A stretch of 64,000 bases of DNA, taken from Blastomonas fulva. Its GTDB lineage: Bacteria > Pseudomonadota > Alphaproteobacteria > Sphingomonadales > Sphingomonadaceae. Positions 42,895 to 52,374 of this stretch are shown here, one piece after another (position 1 is the first letter of the stretch; every line of letters begins with the position of its first letter). The notes beneath the pieces were generated by a model. That model searched no databases, was not told where the DNA came from, and was given only the letters and a program-made list of their open reading frames with translations. Made by a program: the position numbers and the translations under genes. The DNA lies in assembly GCF_003431825.1 (NCBI RefSeq), contig NZ_CP020083.1:2270501-2334500 (forward strand), given 5' to 3'.

Positions 42895-44368
42895 GCCCGA
42901 CCCCTTTTCAGATGATGCCAACTCGCGTTCCGGCGGGCTGTTAGCCCAGATGGCGCCGGGCGACAACGCTCCGCCACTGTCGGTGTCGGAAATCTCGAAC
43001 CTGCTCAAGCGCACGGTGGAGGACCGCTTTGGCCATGTCCGGATTCGCGGTGAAATTTCGGGATTCAAGCGCGCGGCGTCAGGGCATTGCTATCTGGCGC
43101 TCAAGGACGACAAGGCGCTGATCGACGGGATCATCTGGAAGGGTACGGCGCAGCGGCTGAATTTCGCGCCAGAAGATGGGCTCGACGTCATCGCCACCGG
43201 CAAGCTGACGACCTTCCCCGGACGTTCGAAGTACCAGATCACCATCGAATCGCTCGAACTCGCGGGCGAGGGCGCGCTGATGCAGCTGTTCGAAAAGCTC
43301 AAGGCGCGGCTGGCGGGCGAGGGGCTGTTCGATCCCGCACGCAAGCGCGCGCTGCCGTTTCTGCCGCGCACCATCGGCGTGGTGACGTCGCCCACAGGCT
43401 CGGTGATCCGCGACATTCTCCACCGGTTGGCGGATCGCTTCCCCAGCCATGTGCTGGTCTGGCCGGTGCTGGTGCAGGGCGAGGGCGCTGCTGCGCAGGT
43501 CGCAGCGGCTGTGCGCGGCTTCAGCGCGATGCCCGAGGACAGGCGGCCTGACCTGCTGATCGTTGCGCGCGGTGGCGGCTCGATCGAAGACCTTTGGGCC
43601 TTCAACGAGGAACCCGTCGTCCGCGCGATAGCCGAAAGCCCGATCCCGGTGATCTCAGCCGTTGGGCACGAGACGGACACCACGCTCGCCGATTTCGCCG
43701 CCGACCGCCGCGCGCCAACCCCGACGGCTGCAGCCGAAATGGCGGTGCCGGTGCGCGCCGATCTGCTGGCTGGGCTGGGCGAGCTCGGCCTGCGCGCCAC
43801 GCGGGCGATCAACCGTACCCAGGGGCTGGCGCGCGAACGGCTCGAGGCGCGAGCCCAGCGGCTGCCGAAGCTGCAGGACCTGCTCAGCCCGCAACAGCAG
43901 CGCGCCGACGATCTGGGCGAGCGGCTGCGCGCGGCCTTGGGCCTGCGGCTCGCCGATGCGCGCGGTACGCTCGCGCGCGCTTCGGGCGCATTGCGGCCAG
44001 CGGTGCTCGATGCGCGTGCTGGCCTGGCGCGCGAGCGGCTTTCGCGGCTGAGGCTCGATCCGGCGATGCTCGAGCGGATCGCCACGCGGGCAGGCGAGCG
44101 ACTGGCCGGGCTCGAGCGAGTCCTGGCGCAGCTTGACCCCGACGCACCGCTGCAGCGCGGTTATGCCCGGGTGACGGCTGCCGATGGCCGCACGCTGCTC
44201 GATCGCGCCTCAGCCCAGCGCGAGCCCAGCCTGGCGCTTCATTTTCGCGACGGGGTGCTCGATGTCGTGCCCGCCGATGGACCGGTGTCGCCACCGCCGC
44301 GCACACCGCCGGCTGCGGCTCGTCCGAAACCGCAGGCCACCGAACCGCGCCAGTCCAGCCTGTTCTGA
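42893..44368 (+). CDS. xseA: Exodeoxyribonuclease VII large subunit
   Basis: A 491-residue protein. The OB-fold nucleic-acid domain is [46 protein letters not shown] (about 27-70). The catalytic core has [44 protein letters not shown] and [25 protein letters not shown], then [27 protein letters not shown] coiled region and a proline-rich tail end it. It degrades single-stranded DNA with the small subunit XseB. ATG 42893 overlaps the purD start by two bases. Confidence 0.95.
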   Translation: MPDPFSDDANSRSGGLLAQMAPGDNAPPLSVSEISNLLKRTVEDRFGHVRIRGEISGFKRAASGHCYLALKDDKALIDGIIWKGTAQRLNFAPEDGLDVIATGKLTTFPGRSKYQITIESLELAGEGALMQLFEKLKARLAGEGLFDPARKRALPFLPRTIGVVTSPTGSVIRDILHRLADRFPSHVLVWPVLVQGEGAAAQVAAAVRGFSAMPEDRRPDLLIVARGGGSIEDLWAFNEEPVVRAIAESPIPVISAVGHETDTTLADFAADRRAPTPTAAAEMAVPVRADLLAGLGELGLRATRAINRTQGLARERLEARAQRLPKLQDLLSPQQQRADDLGERLRAALGLRLADARGTLARASGALRPAVLDARAGLARERLSRLRLDPAMLERIATRAGERLAGLERVLAQLDPDAPLQRGYARVTAADGRTLLDRASAQREPSLALHFRDGVLDVVPADGPVSPPPRTPPAAARPKPQATEPRQSSLF

Positions 44369-44482
44369 CCGGGCGCAATTTGCACCTCGGCGCGCATTGT
44401 TATAGGCTGCAGGTCAAGGGCAGGGCATCCGCCGACCGAGCGGTAAACCTGCGATACAGATTTGATGGAGCATGATCTTTAG

Positions 44483-44686
44483 ATGTTGATGTCCAACCGC
44501 GATCGGGCTGCGCGCCTGCATTATATGCCCAACGGCTTTCGTCTGCTCAGCCCGGGCGATCATGTGCTGTGCGCCGAAACCGGGCAGAAGATCGATCTGG
44601 AAGAGCTGCGCTACTGGAGCGTCGAGCGGCAGGAGCCTTATGCCAGCTGCGAGATTTCGGTGCGCGCCGCGCTGGGGCAGGGCTGA
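44483..44686 (+). CDS. DUF2093 domain protein
   Basis: A 67-residue protein containing YMPNGFRLLSPGDHVLCAETGQKIDLEELRYWSVERQEPYASCEISVRA, which is the DUF2093 family from start to end. It is small, alphaproteobacteria-specific and of unknown function. The conserved GDHV-x-CA and YWSVE segments are intact. It follows xseA, as in many relatives, and precedes the M23 peptidase by 4 bases. Confidence 0.9.
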   Translation: MLMSNRDRAARLHYMPNGFRLLSPGDHVLCAETGQKIDLEELRYWSVERQEPYASCEISVRAALGQG

Positions 44687-44690
44687 ACCT

Positions 44691-45611
44691 GTGGCGCGGG
44701 GCGGAATCGCGCTGAGCCTGATCGCCGCGGCGCTTGCCGGTCCCGCGATCGGCCAAGCCGCGCCCGCCTCGCAAGACACGCCTTCTGCGGCTACGCAGGC
44801 CAGCGGACCCGACTTTCTCACCCGTCCCTTTGGCGCTGTGCGTCCATTGACCAGCGGCATCCGGCTGAGCGGCGCACCCGTGCAGGGCGCGCTGCTGCGT
44901 GGCACTGCGCCCCGCGGTGTGGTCGGGCTGGATCTGGACGGGGTGAAGGTGCCGCTGGCCGAGGACGGCCAGTTCCTGCTGGGGTTCAACCGCGATGCGC
45001 CGCCGCTGGGCGTGCTGACCGTCAGCTTTGACGATGGCGAGGTGGTGAGCGAGCCGCTCTCGATCGAGCCGCGATCCTGGCGGCGCGAGTTCATCGCGGT
45101 CGCCGCACGCGGCGGGGTGCCGAGCGAAGCGTTCATGGCGCGGCGCAAGCCCGAGCTCGAGCTGATCGCTTCCGCGCGGCTGCGCAGTTCGGACAGCGCC
45201 GGCTGGCGCCAGCCGTTCATCTGGCCTGCCACGGGGCGGGTGTCGGGGATTTTCGGGTCGCAGCGCATCTATGCGGGCGAGCCCGGCAGCTTCCACAGCG
45301 GTGTCGATGTCGCAGGGCCAGTCGGCGCGCCGGTGGTGGCGCCGGCGGACGGCGTGGTCATCCTGGCTGCGCAGTCACCGTTCTCGCTCGAAGGCAATCT
45401 GCTGATGATCGACCATGGCATGGGTCTCAACAGCGCCTTCCTGCACCTGTCGTCGATCGACGTGAAGGATGGCGAGCGCGTGCGCCAGGGCCAGCAGATC
45501 GGCCGAATCGGCGCGACCGGGCGCGCAACCGGCCCGCATCTGCACTGGAGCATGAAGTGGAACGAGGCGCGGATCGACCCGCAGATGCTGGTTCCGCCAA
45601 TGGGCCAGTGA
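44691..45611 (+). CDS. M23-family metallopeptidase, exported
   Basis: A 306-residue protein with signal peptide GIALSLIAAALAGPAIGQA, a beta-rich N-terminal region and a C-terminal LytM/M23 domain: FIWPATGRVSGIFGSQRIYAGEPGSFHSGVDVAGPVGAPVVAPADGVV (first zinc histidine and aspartate), LLMIDHGMGLNSAFLHLSSI, and ATGPHLHWSMKWN (HxH zinc motif). Such enzymes cut peptidoglycan cross-links or, when altered, activate amidases; here all metal ligands appear present, so it is likely active. GTG 44691 begins the signal peptide 4 bases after the DUF2093 stop. Confidence 0.93.
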   Translation: MARGGIALSLIAAALAGPAIGQAAPASQDTPSAATQASGPDFLTRPFGAVRPLTSGIRLSGAPVQGALLRGTAPRGVVGLDLDGVKVPLAEDGQFLLGFNRDAPPLGVLTVSFDDGEVVSEPLSIEPRSWRREFIAVAARGGVPSEAFMARRKPELELIASARLRSSDSAGWRQPFIWPATGRVSGIFGSQRIYAGEPGSFHSGVDVAGPVGAPVVAPADGVVILAAQSPFSLEGNLLMIDHGMGLNSAFLHLSSIDVKDGERVRQGQQIGRIGATGRATGPHLHWSMKWNEARIDPQMLVPPMGQ

Positions 45612-45642
45612 TTGCCCGTCAGTGATTGGCCGTCAGTGATTG
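45606..45642. repeat. Three short tandem CAGTGATTG repeats
   Basis: The unit CAGTGATTG appears at about 45606, 45620 and 45634, separated by CCCGT or GCCGT, so three copies of a 14-base period are present. The first includes the stop codon of the M23 peptidase gene. It is probably a slippage product. Confidence 0.6.
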
Positions 45643-45678
45643 CAAGTAACTGGCGCGCAACTTCGCGCGCCGACGCGA

Positions 45679-46236
45679 TCACTCCACCCGGCGGACTCGG
45701 GTAAAGCCCGTGCGGCCTTCGATCTTGGCCCGATAGCCCCCCATTGCTCCGCGATCGATCACCAGCATCTGGCCGGGCTTGGGCGAAAAGATGTAGCTCG
45801 GTGGATCGGTCTGTTCCCAGCGGCTGCCATTCTCCAGCGTGATCGACAGACGGCCGCTGCCGGGCAGGGGGCGCAGCCCGGTGATCTTGGACGATAGCGA
45901 CTTGAGCGGCTCTCCATCGGGACCGCGCAGCAGGGTGCTTTCCCCCACCGCCAGGCCGAACGCCGATTCGCGCGCCTGTTCCACCACCTTGCGTTCCGCG
46001 ACGATCACCTCGCCGGTCTTCTGGGCATCGGCAAAGGCGGCGACCTGCCGGTCGAAACAGGCGAGCCGGGCGGAATCATCGGTGATCGTCCGGCATTGCA
46101 GCATGCCCTCGAACACCGGTCCGGGATCTGCCCCAGCGGACTTCTTCTGGGCCTGGGCCGGGGTGGCCATGGCCACGATGGTCACAACGGAGAGGGCGGC
46201 AAGAGCCGAAAAATGACGTTGCCTGATCGCTGACAT
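45679..46236 (-). CDS. Exported hypothetical protein with SH3-like C-terminal half
   Basis: A 185-residue protein with signal peptide FSALAALSVVTIVAMATPAQA. The early mature part has MLQCRTITDDSARLACFDRQVAAFADAQ, a short cysteine-flanked helix typical of a family of alphaproteobacterial exported proteins. The rest is beta-rich (SKITGLRPLPGSGRLSITLENGSRWEQTDPPSYIFSPKPGQMLVIDRGAMGGYRAKIEG), which looks like a small barrel. Function is unknown. ATG 46236 has GGAGC upstream. It converges with the M23 gene. Confidence 0.75.
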   Translation of the reverse strand: MSAIRQRHFSALAALSVVTIVAMATPAQAQKKSAGADPGPVFEGMLQCRTITDDSARLACFDRQVAAFADAQKTGEVIVAERKVVEQARESAFGLAVGESTLLRGPDGEPLKSLSSKITGLRPLPGSGRLSITLENGSRWEQTDPPSYIFSPKPGQMLVIDRGAMGGYRAKIEGRTGFTRVRRVE

Positions 46237-46506
46237 AAGCTTTGCTCCGGACTGTGGACCGACACCCTGAAGCCGCTTTTGAGCTTGCGCAAGAGAGGAT
46301 TTGTTAACGAACAATGCGGCTGCGACGCTTTCTGTGACCTTTTTGCTACAGCCCCATGGAAACAGTATGTCGGAGGGGCGAGCAGTGTTGCGTTTTCAAC
46401 GCGTTCTTGCGTAAGCAAAGCTCAAGAAGGGTGAAAATGCCTTTCCAACCATAATTTTTTCAAAAGACGGTCGCTCTCGACGGCGACGCTCCAAGGGGAA
46501 AAAAGC

Positions 46507-49473
46507 ATGACGTCTCGTTTCAAACTCGGCCTGCTGACAAGCAGCCTGCTGGTAGCAGCTGGCAGCTTTGCAGCACCTGCGATGGCGCAGGATCAATCGG
46601 ATGAAAGCGCGGCATCGGATAACCAGGCAATCGTGGTTACCGGTTCGCGTATCGCCCGTACCGACCTCAGCTCCACCAGCCCGACCGCTGTTGTGACCGC
46701 CGAAGAATTCCTGCTTTCTGGCGCCACCAACGTTGAACAGGTGCTGAACACCCTGCCGCAGGTTCTGCCTGGCGTGACCAGCTTCTCGAACAACCCCGGC
46801 AACGGCGCAGCCACGCTGAACCTTCGCAACCTGGGCGCACAGCGTACCCTGGTGCTGGTCAACGGCCGCCGCTGGATGTTCTATGATACCAACCAGATCG
46901 TCGACTTGAACACCATCCCGCAGTTCCTGCTCGAAGGCGTTGACGTTGTGACCGGTGGTCAGTCGGCCGTTTACGGTTCGGACGCGATCGCAGGCGTCGT
47001 CAACTTCCGTCTGCGTCAGAACATCGACGGCATCATCCTGGGCGGCAACTACTCGCTGACCGGCAAGGGCGATGGCGCACGTTATGACGTGAACTTCGCA
47101 ATCGGCACTCCGTTTGCAGACGGCCGCGGCCAGGTCACCATTTATGGTAACTACCTGCGTCGTGAATCGATCTTCCAGGGCGCCCGCGCCTATTCGCGTT
47201 TCGCTGCCGGTGACGGCTGCGTCCGCGCTGGAACCACCGATCGCGCAACCGGCGTTGGCGTCAGCCTCGGCGGTGCTCTGGGCACCTGCGTCGCTCGTGG
47301 CGGCGAAATCGGTCTCGTTCCCGGCGGTTCGGCTTCGACCCCGATCGCAACCCTGCCCGGTGTTGGCGGCGGCAACGGCCTGATCTTCAACCCGACCGGT
47401 GGCGGCACCCGTCCGTTCCTGAACCCGGAAGATCTGTACAACTTCGCACCCGACAACTACCTGCAGCTGCCCCAGGAGCGTTACCTGTTCGGCGGTTATG
47501 GTAACTTCCAGATCACCGACGGCATCGAAGCCTATGCTGAAGTCAGCTATGTCAACAGCAAGGTGAACCAGGAACTGGCTCCGACCCCGGGCGGCATCGC
47601 TGCCAGCCTGCAGATCAACAGCCCGTTCTTCAACGCTGGAACCCAGGCTGCGCTGGCTGCTGCTGCAACGCCTGCCGATCTCGCTCTTGGTCGTTCGACC
47701 CAGAACGTTGGCTTCCGCTTCAACCAGTCCGGTCCGCGTAACTCGAGCCAGGGTCGCTCGGCATTCCGCATCATGACGGGTCTGCGCGGCGAAATCGTCA
47801 GCAACATCAACTACGACCTGTACTACATGTACTCGCGTACCGAGAACACGCAGTTCCAGCAGGGCAACGTTTCGGTCAGCCGTTATCGCGCCACTCTGGA
47901 AACCGAAACCGTTGGTGGCGTGACCCGCTGCCGCGATGCTGCTGCCCGCGCTGCTGGCTGCGTACCGCTCAACGTGTTCGGTCAGGGTCTGGCTGATCCC
48001 GCCGCGCTGCGTTACGTCACGATCAACTCGACCAACCTGGAAACCTCGGATCTCCAGAACATCGTCGGTTCGATCAGCGGCACGCTCGGAAGCATCTTCG
48101 GCAACTCGGAACCGATCGGTTTCGCAGTCGGTGGTGAATATCGTCGCGTTTCGGCTTCGTACACGCCCGATACCTTCCTTGCTTCGGGCGACGTGATCGG
48201 CTTCAACGCCGGCCAGCCGACCGGTGGTAACTACAACGCCAAGGAAGTGTTCGCCGAGCTCCGTATCCCGCTGGTGAATGAATCCTTCATCCACCGTCTG
48301 GAACTGACCGGTGCTGCGCGTTACTCGGATTACTCGCTCGATAACGTCGGCGGTGTGTGGACCTATGCTGGTGGCGGTGAATTCGCTCCCATCCAGGACA
48401 TCACCTTCCGCGGTCAGTATCAGCGTGCGGTTCGTGCACCGAACGTGCAGGATCTGTTCGGCGGCCAGTCGGTCGGCTTCCCGCAGGCAATCGATCCCTG
48501 CTCGAGCCGTACCCCGGTTGCGCTGCAGACGGCAGCCATTCGCGCACTCTGCGTCGCCAACGGCGTGCCGGCTGGCAACGTGTTCACCACTGCAGTTCAG
48601 CCGAACCAGCAGATCCAGGCACAGTTCGGCGGCAACCCGAACCTGGGCGAAGAAACCTCGGACACCTTCACCATTGGTGCGGTCATTCGTCCGAGCTTCA
48701 TCCCCCGCCTGAATATCACGGTCGACTACTTCAACATCAAGGTGAAGGACACGATCTCGACCTTCGGTGGTGGTCTGAACAGCGCTCTGCAGCTCTGCTT
48801 CACCGTGGCTCAGGATCTGACCAACCCGATCTGCTCGATCTTCGCCGGTCAGCGCAACCCGACCACGGGTGCACTCGGCGAGACCTCGGGTGGACGTAAC
48901 CCTCCGGTGCTGTCGGCCAACATCGCAAAGCTGGCGACCTCGGGCGTCGATATTCAGGTGGATTACAACATCCCGCTGAACTTCTCGCTCACCGGTTCGG
49001 ACGAATCGCGCCTGACCTTCTTCTTCCTCGGAACCTATCTCGACGAATATCGCACCACTGCAGTGGCTGCGATCCCCGAGCGGGTCACGATTGGCGAAGG
49101 CACGATCGCTCTGCCGAAATGGCGTCACACCGCCCGTCTGGGTTATGTTGACGGTCCGGCTCAGATCTCGCTGCGTTGGCGCTATAACGGCCCCGGCATC
49201 GACAGCCGCATCATCAACACCTTCAACGGTCTGGTTCGCACCGAGCAGGATCCTGCTCTGTTCCCGAACCGTCGCGTTGGCGCGTTCAACTACTTTGACC
49301 TGACCGGCTCGTTCGCCGTGACGGACAACTTCCAGCTGACCGCCGGTGTGAACAACCTGTTCAACAAGACCCCCGTGGTTCTCGGAACGGCGCAGGAGCA
49401 GGGCAACAACGTCCCCGGCTTCTACGATCCGCTCGGCCGTGACTTCTTCGTGAGCGCACGTCTGAACTTCTGA
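46507..49473 (+). CDS. TonB-dependent outer-membrane receptor
   Basis: A 988-residue TonB-dependent receptor. It has a signal peptide ending AAPAMAQ, and the plug domain begins AIVVTGSRIARTDLSSTSPTAVVTAEEFLLSGATNVEQVLNTLPQ with DAIAGVVNFRL (about 155-165). A large barrel ends in the aromatic GRDFFVSARLNF. The family is the sphingomonad/Caulobacter type with long loops, usually for carbohydrates, peptides or iron complexes; the ligand is unknown. Codon choice (many CGT, GGT, GTT) differs from its neighbours and suggests high expression. A strong terminator follows. Confidence 0.95.
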   Translation: MTSRFKLGLLTSSLLVAAGSFAAPAMAQDQSDESAASDNQAIVVTGSRIARTDLSSTSPTAVVTAEEFLLSGATNVEQVLNTLPQVLPGVTSFSNNPGNGAATLNLRNLGAQRTLVLVNGRRWMFYDTNQIVDLNTIPQFLLEGVDVVTGGQSAVYGSDAIAGVVNFRLRQNIDGIILGGNYSLTGKGDGARYDVNFAIGTPFADGRGQVTIYGNYLRRESIFQGARAYSRFAAGDGCVRAGTTDRATGVGVSLGGALGTCVARGGEIGLVPGGSASTPIATLPGVGGGNGLIFNPTGGGTRPFLNPEDLYNFAPDNYLQLPQERYLFGGYGNFQITDGIEAYAEVSYVNSKVNQELAPTPGGIAASLQINSPFFNAGTQAALAAAATPADLALGRSTQNVGFRFNQSGPRNSSQGRSAFRIMTGLRGEIVSNINYDLYYMYSRTENTQFQQGNVSVSRYRATLETETVGGVTRCRDAAARAAGCVPLNVFGQGLADPAALRYVTINSTNLETSDLQNIVGSISGTLGSIFGNSEPIGFAVGGEYRRVSASYTPDTFLASGDVIGFNAGQPTGGNYNAKEVFAELRIPLVNESFIHRLELTGAARYSDYSLDNVGGVWTYAGGGEFAPIQDITFRGQYQRAVRAPNVQDLFGGQSVGFPQAIDPCSSRTPVALQTAAIRALCVANGVPAGNVFTTAVQPNQQIQAQFGGNPNLGEETSDTFTIGAVIRPSFIPRLNITVDYFNIKVKDTISTFGGGLNSALQLCFTVAQDLTNPICSIFAGQRNPTTGALGETSGGRNPPVLSANIAKLATSGVDIQVDYNIPLNFSLTGSDESRLTFFFLGTYLDEYRTTAVAAIPERVTIGEGTIALPKWRHTARLGYVDGPAQISLRWRYNGPGIDSRIINTFNGLVRTEQDPALFPNRRVGAFNYFDLTGSFAVTDNFQLTAGVNNLFNKTPVVLGTAQEQGNNVPGFYDPLGRDFFVSARLNF

Positions 49474-49494
49474 TCGGGTTCAAACCTAAAAGAG

Positions 49495-49528
49495 ATGGCG
49501 GCGAACTTCGGTTCGCCGCCATTTTTTT
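49495..49528 (+). terminator. Strong intrinsic terminator of the TonB receptor gene
   Basis: A 12-bp perfect stem (49495-49506 with 49511-49522) around a stable TTCG loop is followed by six T residues. It starts 22 bases after the receptor stop codon. Confidence 0.95.
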
Positions 49529-49623
49529 GTGTTCGCCGCCCGGGGTTTGTCCGGGATCAACGGGCGCAGCAAAGCCTACGGGAAAACTCCCGTCAGGCCT
49601 TGATGCCAGCGATGGAAAGAGGT

Positions 49624-51399
49624 TTAGCGGCTGAGGACCGCGTCGAACGCGACGGTCATCCGTTCGCCTTGGGCAAAGGGGCGGGTGCCATGGAACATGT
49701 AGCTGGGGAACAGCGCCAGCCGTCCCGGCACCGGCTGGATCGTCTCCAGCGGGTCTAGCGCGAGGCCCAGCTCGGTCGGCGCAGCGCCAACCTCCAGCCA
49801 ACCCGCCTTGTCCGGGCCGTCGGCTTCCTGCGGCACCACGATATAGCAGGCCGAGCTCAACAGGCCCTGCGGATGGATGTGCGCGACATGATAGCCCGAG
49901 TCCGTCAGCCTGACCGACCACGAACCCGCGATGGCGAGGCTCTCGCCGCGGTGCTTGAGTAGTGGGTGGGTTGCGTCGCGCGGCGGCAGGCTTGCCCAAT
50001 GCGCGGCAACCGAAGCCTCGATTGCCTGTAGCAGCGCCTGGATCTGTGGTTCCTGCCGCCAGAACAGCCGGCCCCGGGTCTGCGTGCCTCCCCGCAAGGA
50101 CTGGCCGACGGGGTGCGATCGCGCGGTGTGGATCGACCGCAGGAGATCGGCGGTATCGGTGAGCGCTGCAGGATCGATGTCCAGCGCGCGTGCCTGCACC
50201 AGGCCCGGTTGTCCCGAAAGCCATTCATGTCGGGGATCGCCTGTCAGACGCCAGGCGAGGCCAAGATACGCCCAGGCGACGATGTCGTCGGGGGCGCGCG
50301 CGACGAGCGCTTCGAGCAGCGATCCCGCTTCATCCGGCCTGCGCAGCCCCAGCATTATGCGTCCGCGGGTGCACCGCGTCAGATCGGTATCGGGCAGCGG
50401 GGCGAGCATGGCAGCGGCGCGGTCGAACCGTCCGCATTCGCCCTCCAGCCGTGCGAGTTCGAACAGCCAGCCCTGTTGCGCGCCACACTGGCGCTCGCCA
50501 TCATGCAGGGTCTTTAGCGCAGGCTCGAATTCGCCGGCCGAGGCCTGGACGGCGGCCAATGCTTCGTACAGCCCGGGGTGCTTCGGGAACCGGCCGATCG
50601 CCTCGTGGATATGGTCGACATAAGCGTCGCCCTCGCCAATCTCGGCGCGCATCTTGGCGAACTCGTGATGCCCTTCGAGCCACAGCGGGTCTTGCTTGAG
50701 CACGTCTTCCAGCACGTCGAGGCCGCTGTTGTCGCCCTGTTCCATCATCGCCTGGACAATGCCGAGCACCAGCACTCGGTCGCCCTGCGATCGCTGCAGT
50801 GCCGCGATATGGCGGTCCTTCGCGTCCGCGGCGCCGGTTTCCAGCGCCATCCGGGCACGACCGGCGAGCGCGACCTTACGGTCGGGATCGATCGCCAGCG
50901 CCTGATCGAACGCGGCGATCGCCTCCTGCGGGCGCTCCATGTCCTTGAGCACGGCACCACGCGCGGAATGTACCTTGGCGGAGGCATGCCCCGCATCGAG
51001 CAGCCAGTCGAAGGTCGCCAGCGCGTCGGAATGGCGTTGCATGCGATGCAGCGCCAGCCCGCGATTGTAATGCGCATCGGCAAAGCCCGGGTCGATCTCG
51101 AGCGCGCGGTCATATTTTGCGAGAGCCGCAGAATGATCGCCGGCGGCAACCAGCATGTTGCCCCAGTTACCCAGGATCTGCACGTCGTGCGGTTGGTGTT
51201 GGTGTGCGGTCGCAAACAGGCTCGCCGCGCTGGCGAGGTCGCCCTGCTGCTTGCGGCACAGCGCGCGTAGGTGAAAGGCATCGGCATTCGGGCCGCCGAT
51301 ATGCTCGACCTGGTCCAGCAGCCGTTCGGCTTCGGCGATGTTGCCGGCGGCATAGGCTTGCTGCGCGGCGATGAACCGCCGTTGAAAATCCTGCATCAA
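49624..51399 (-). CDS. TPR-repeat 2OG-Fe(II) oxygenase
   Basis: A 591-residue protein. The N-terminal 380 residues are tetratricopeptide repeats (NADAFHLRALCRKQQGDLASAASLFATAHQHQP, AALAKYDRALEIDPGFADAHYNRGLALHRM). The C-terminal end is a 2OG-Fe(II) oxygenase fold of the putative PF13759 class (HVAHIHPQGLLSSACYIVVPQ and RLALFPSYMFHGTRPFAQGERMTVAFD, supplying the His and the distal His/Arg). It probably hydroxylates a protein or peptide held by the repeats. Relatives are encoded beside TonB receptors in sphingomonads. The target is unknown. Confidence 0.85.
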   Translation of the reverse strand: MMQDFQRRFIAAQQAYAAGNIAEAERLLDQVEHIGGPNADAFHLRALCRKQQGDLASAASLFATAHQHQPHDVQILGNWGNMLVAAGDHSAALAKYDRALEIDPGFADAHYNRGLALHRMQRHSDALATFDWLLDAGHASAKVHSARGAVLKDMERPQEAIAAFDQALAIDPDRKVALAGRARMALETGAADAKDRHIAALQRSQGDRVLVLGIVQAMMEQGDNSGLDVLEDVLKQDPLWLEGHHEFAKMRAEIGEGDAYVDHIHEAIGRFPKHPGLYEALAAVQASAGEFEPALKTLHDGERQCGAQQGWLFELARLEGECGRFDRAAAMLAPLPDTDLTRCTRGRIMLGLRRPDEAGSLLEALVARAPDDIVAWAYLGLAWRLTGDPRHEWLSGQPGLVQARALDIDPAALTDTADLLRSIHTARSHPVGQSLRGGTQTRGRLFWRQEPQIQALLQAIEASVAAHWASLPPRDATHPLLKHRGESLAIAGSWSVRLTDSGYHVAHIHPQGLLSSACYIVVPQEADGPDKAGWLEVGAAPTELGLALDPLETIQPVPGRLALFPSYMFHGTRPFAQGERMTVAFDAVLSR

Positions 51400-51434
51400 A
51401 AACTCATTCCTTGAGGTACGGCGTTTGCGTCGCC

Positions 51435-52184
51435 CTATCTGTCACGAAACCAGCCGGTGATCGAGAGTCGCCCGACCGGCGCGAAGGGGGGGACATAGCT
51501 GACCAGGTGCGGCTGGGGCACCGCAAACAGGCTCAAGCTGTTGAACCGGGGCCGGTAGCCCACAATGATGTCGCCGTCATCATCCAGAAAATTGAGATAG
51601 CCGCCCCAGTCCGGCTTCCAGTCATCGGGCGCAAGGCTGAGCACATAGGCGATGCGCCATCCTTCGCCGACATGGCTGTCGCTGTGCAGGCCGAGGAACT
51701 GCGAGGGAGCAAACAGTGTCGCCTGCGCATCGGCCTTGATCAGCTCGGTGATCCCGGTGACCGATCGGATCAGATCGAGAAATGGCTGGTCGTTGATATG
51801 CTCGAGCAGGATGTCGTGCGCGGAATCGGGTGCCCAGCGCCCGAGATAGGCATCGAGGATCGGGTAGCGTGCAAAGCTGAAGGCGTAATCGCCGCGCTGT
51901 GCGGCATCGGCCACGTTCTGGGCGATGCGCTGGCGTTCGGCGGCGGGCAGCGCAGCTATCTCGTCGGGGCGGCGCCCATGCGGGCCATCGTTGCCTGCCG
52001 ACCATGCCAGGCCCCAGGGTGTGTGCTGCGCCAGGATCTTGCGCAGCTCGCGCGCGGCCTCGGGTTCGAGTACATCGCGGATCTGCAGCCGCTGGTTGAC
52101 GGCAAAGTCCCGCGCCAAGGCACCCCGGTCCAGCGCCGGATTCAAGGCCAGAAGATGCAACGGAGCAGCCGTGGCAGCCGACAT
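51435..52184 (-). CDS. 2OG-Fe(II) oxygenase (prolyl 4-hydroxylase-like)
   Basis: A 249-residue dioxygenase of the PKHD/prolyl-hydroxylase fold. It has FLGLHSDSHVGEGWRIAYVLSLAPDDWKPDWGGYLNFLDDDGDI with the H-x-D iron site (HSD), then FNSLSLFAVPQPHLVSYVPPFAPVGRLSITGWFR, where the distal His and an Arg for 2-oxoglutarate lie. ATG 52184 is chosen because the region upstream shows no family likeness. It is divergent from the siderophore receptor and shares its control region. It is similar to the enzyme at 55734-56453, suggesting duplication. Confidence 0.85.
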   Translation of the reverse strand: MSAATAAPLHLLALNPALDRGALARDFAVNQRLQIRDVLEPEAARELRKILAQHTPWGLAWSAGNDGPHGRRPDEIAALPAAERQRIAQNVADAAQRGDYAFSFARYPILDAYLGRWAPDSAHDILLEHINDQPFLDLIRSVTGITELIKADAQATLFAPSQFLGLHSDSHVGEGWRIAYVLSLAPDDWKPDWGGYLNFLDDDGDIIVGYRPRFNSLSLFAVPQPHLVSYVPPFAPVGRLSITGWFRDR

Positions 52185-52310
52185 GATAACAGTGCCTTCC
52201 TGAAGAGTGCTGGCCTTGCCCCATGCATAGCGGGCCAGGGCCTGCCCCTCAACCCTCGCATCACGGCGCAGCCTCTCCTTGACCAGCAACAGCAGAGACT
52301 ATGCGCACGA

Positions 52311-52330
52311 GAATGCGAATCTGTTGCAAT
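52311..52330. promoter_or_regulatory. Fur-box-like site in the oxygenase/receptor control region
   Basis: GAATGCGAATCTGTTGCAAT shows the GAATGCGAATC half and the TTGCAA end seen in Fur boxes of gamma- and alphaproteobacteria. It lies 44 bases upstream of the receptor start and upstream of the divergent oxygenase. It is a candidate iron-responsive operator; similarity is by eye. Confidence 0.35.
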
Positions 52331-52374
52331 AGCATTTGGGCGTTGCTAACAGCCTGCCCAGATTGGGGAACGAG

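Noticed and set aside
46237..46506. Cobalamin or other riboswitch upstream of the TonB receptor
   Set aside because: No B12-box or other known conserved core could be seen in the 270-base leader.
46396..49128. A 910-codon minus-strand frame opposite the TonB receptor
   Set aside because: Translation lacks any known pattern, and the receptor on the plus strand is complete; strong codon bias of the receptor keeps the opposite frame open.
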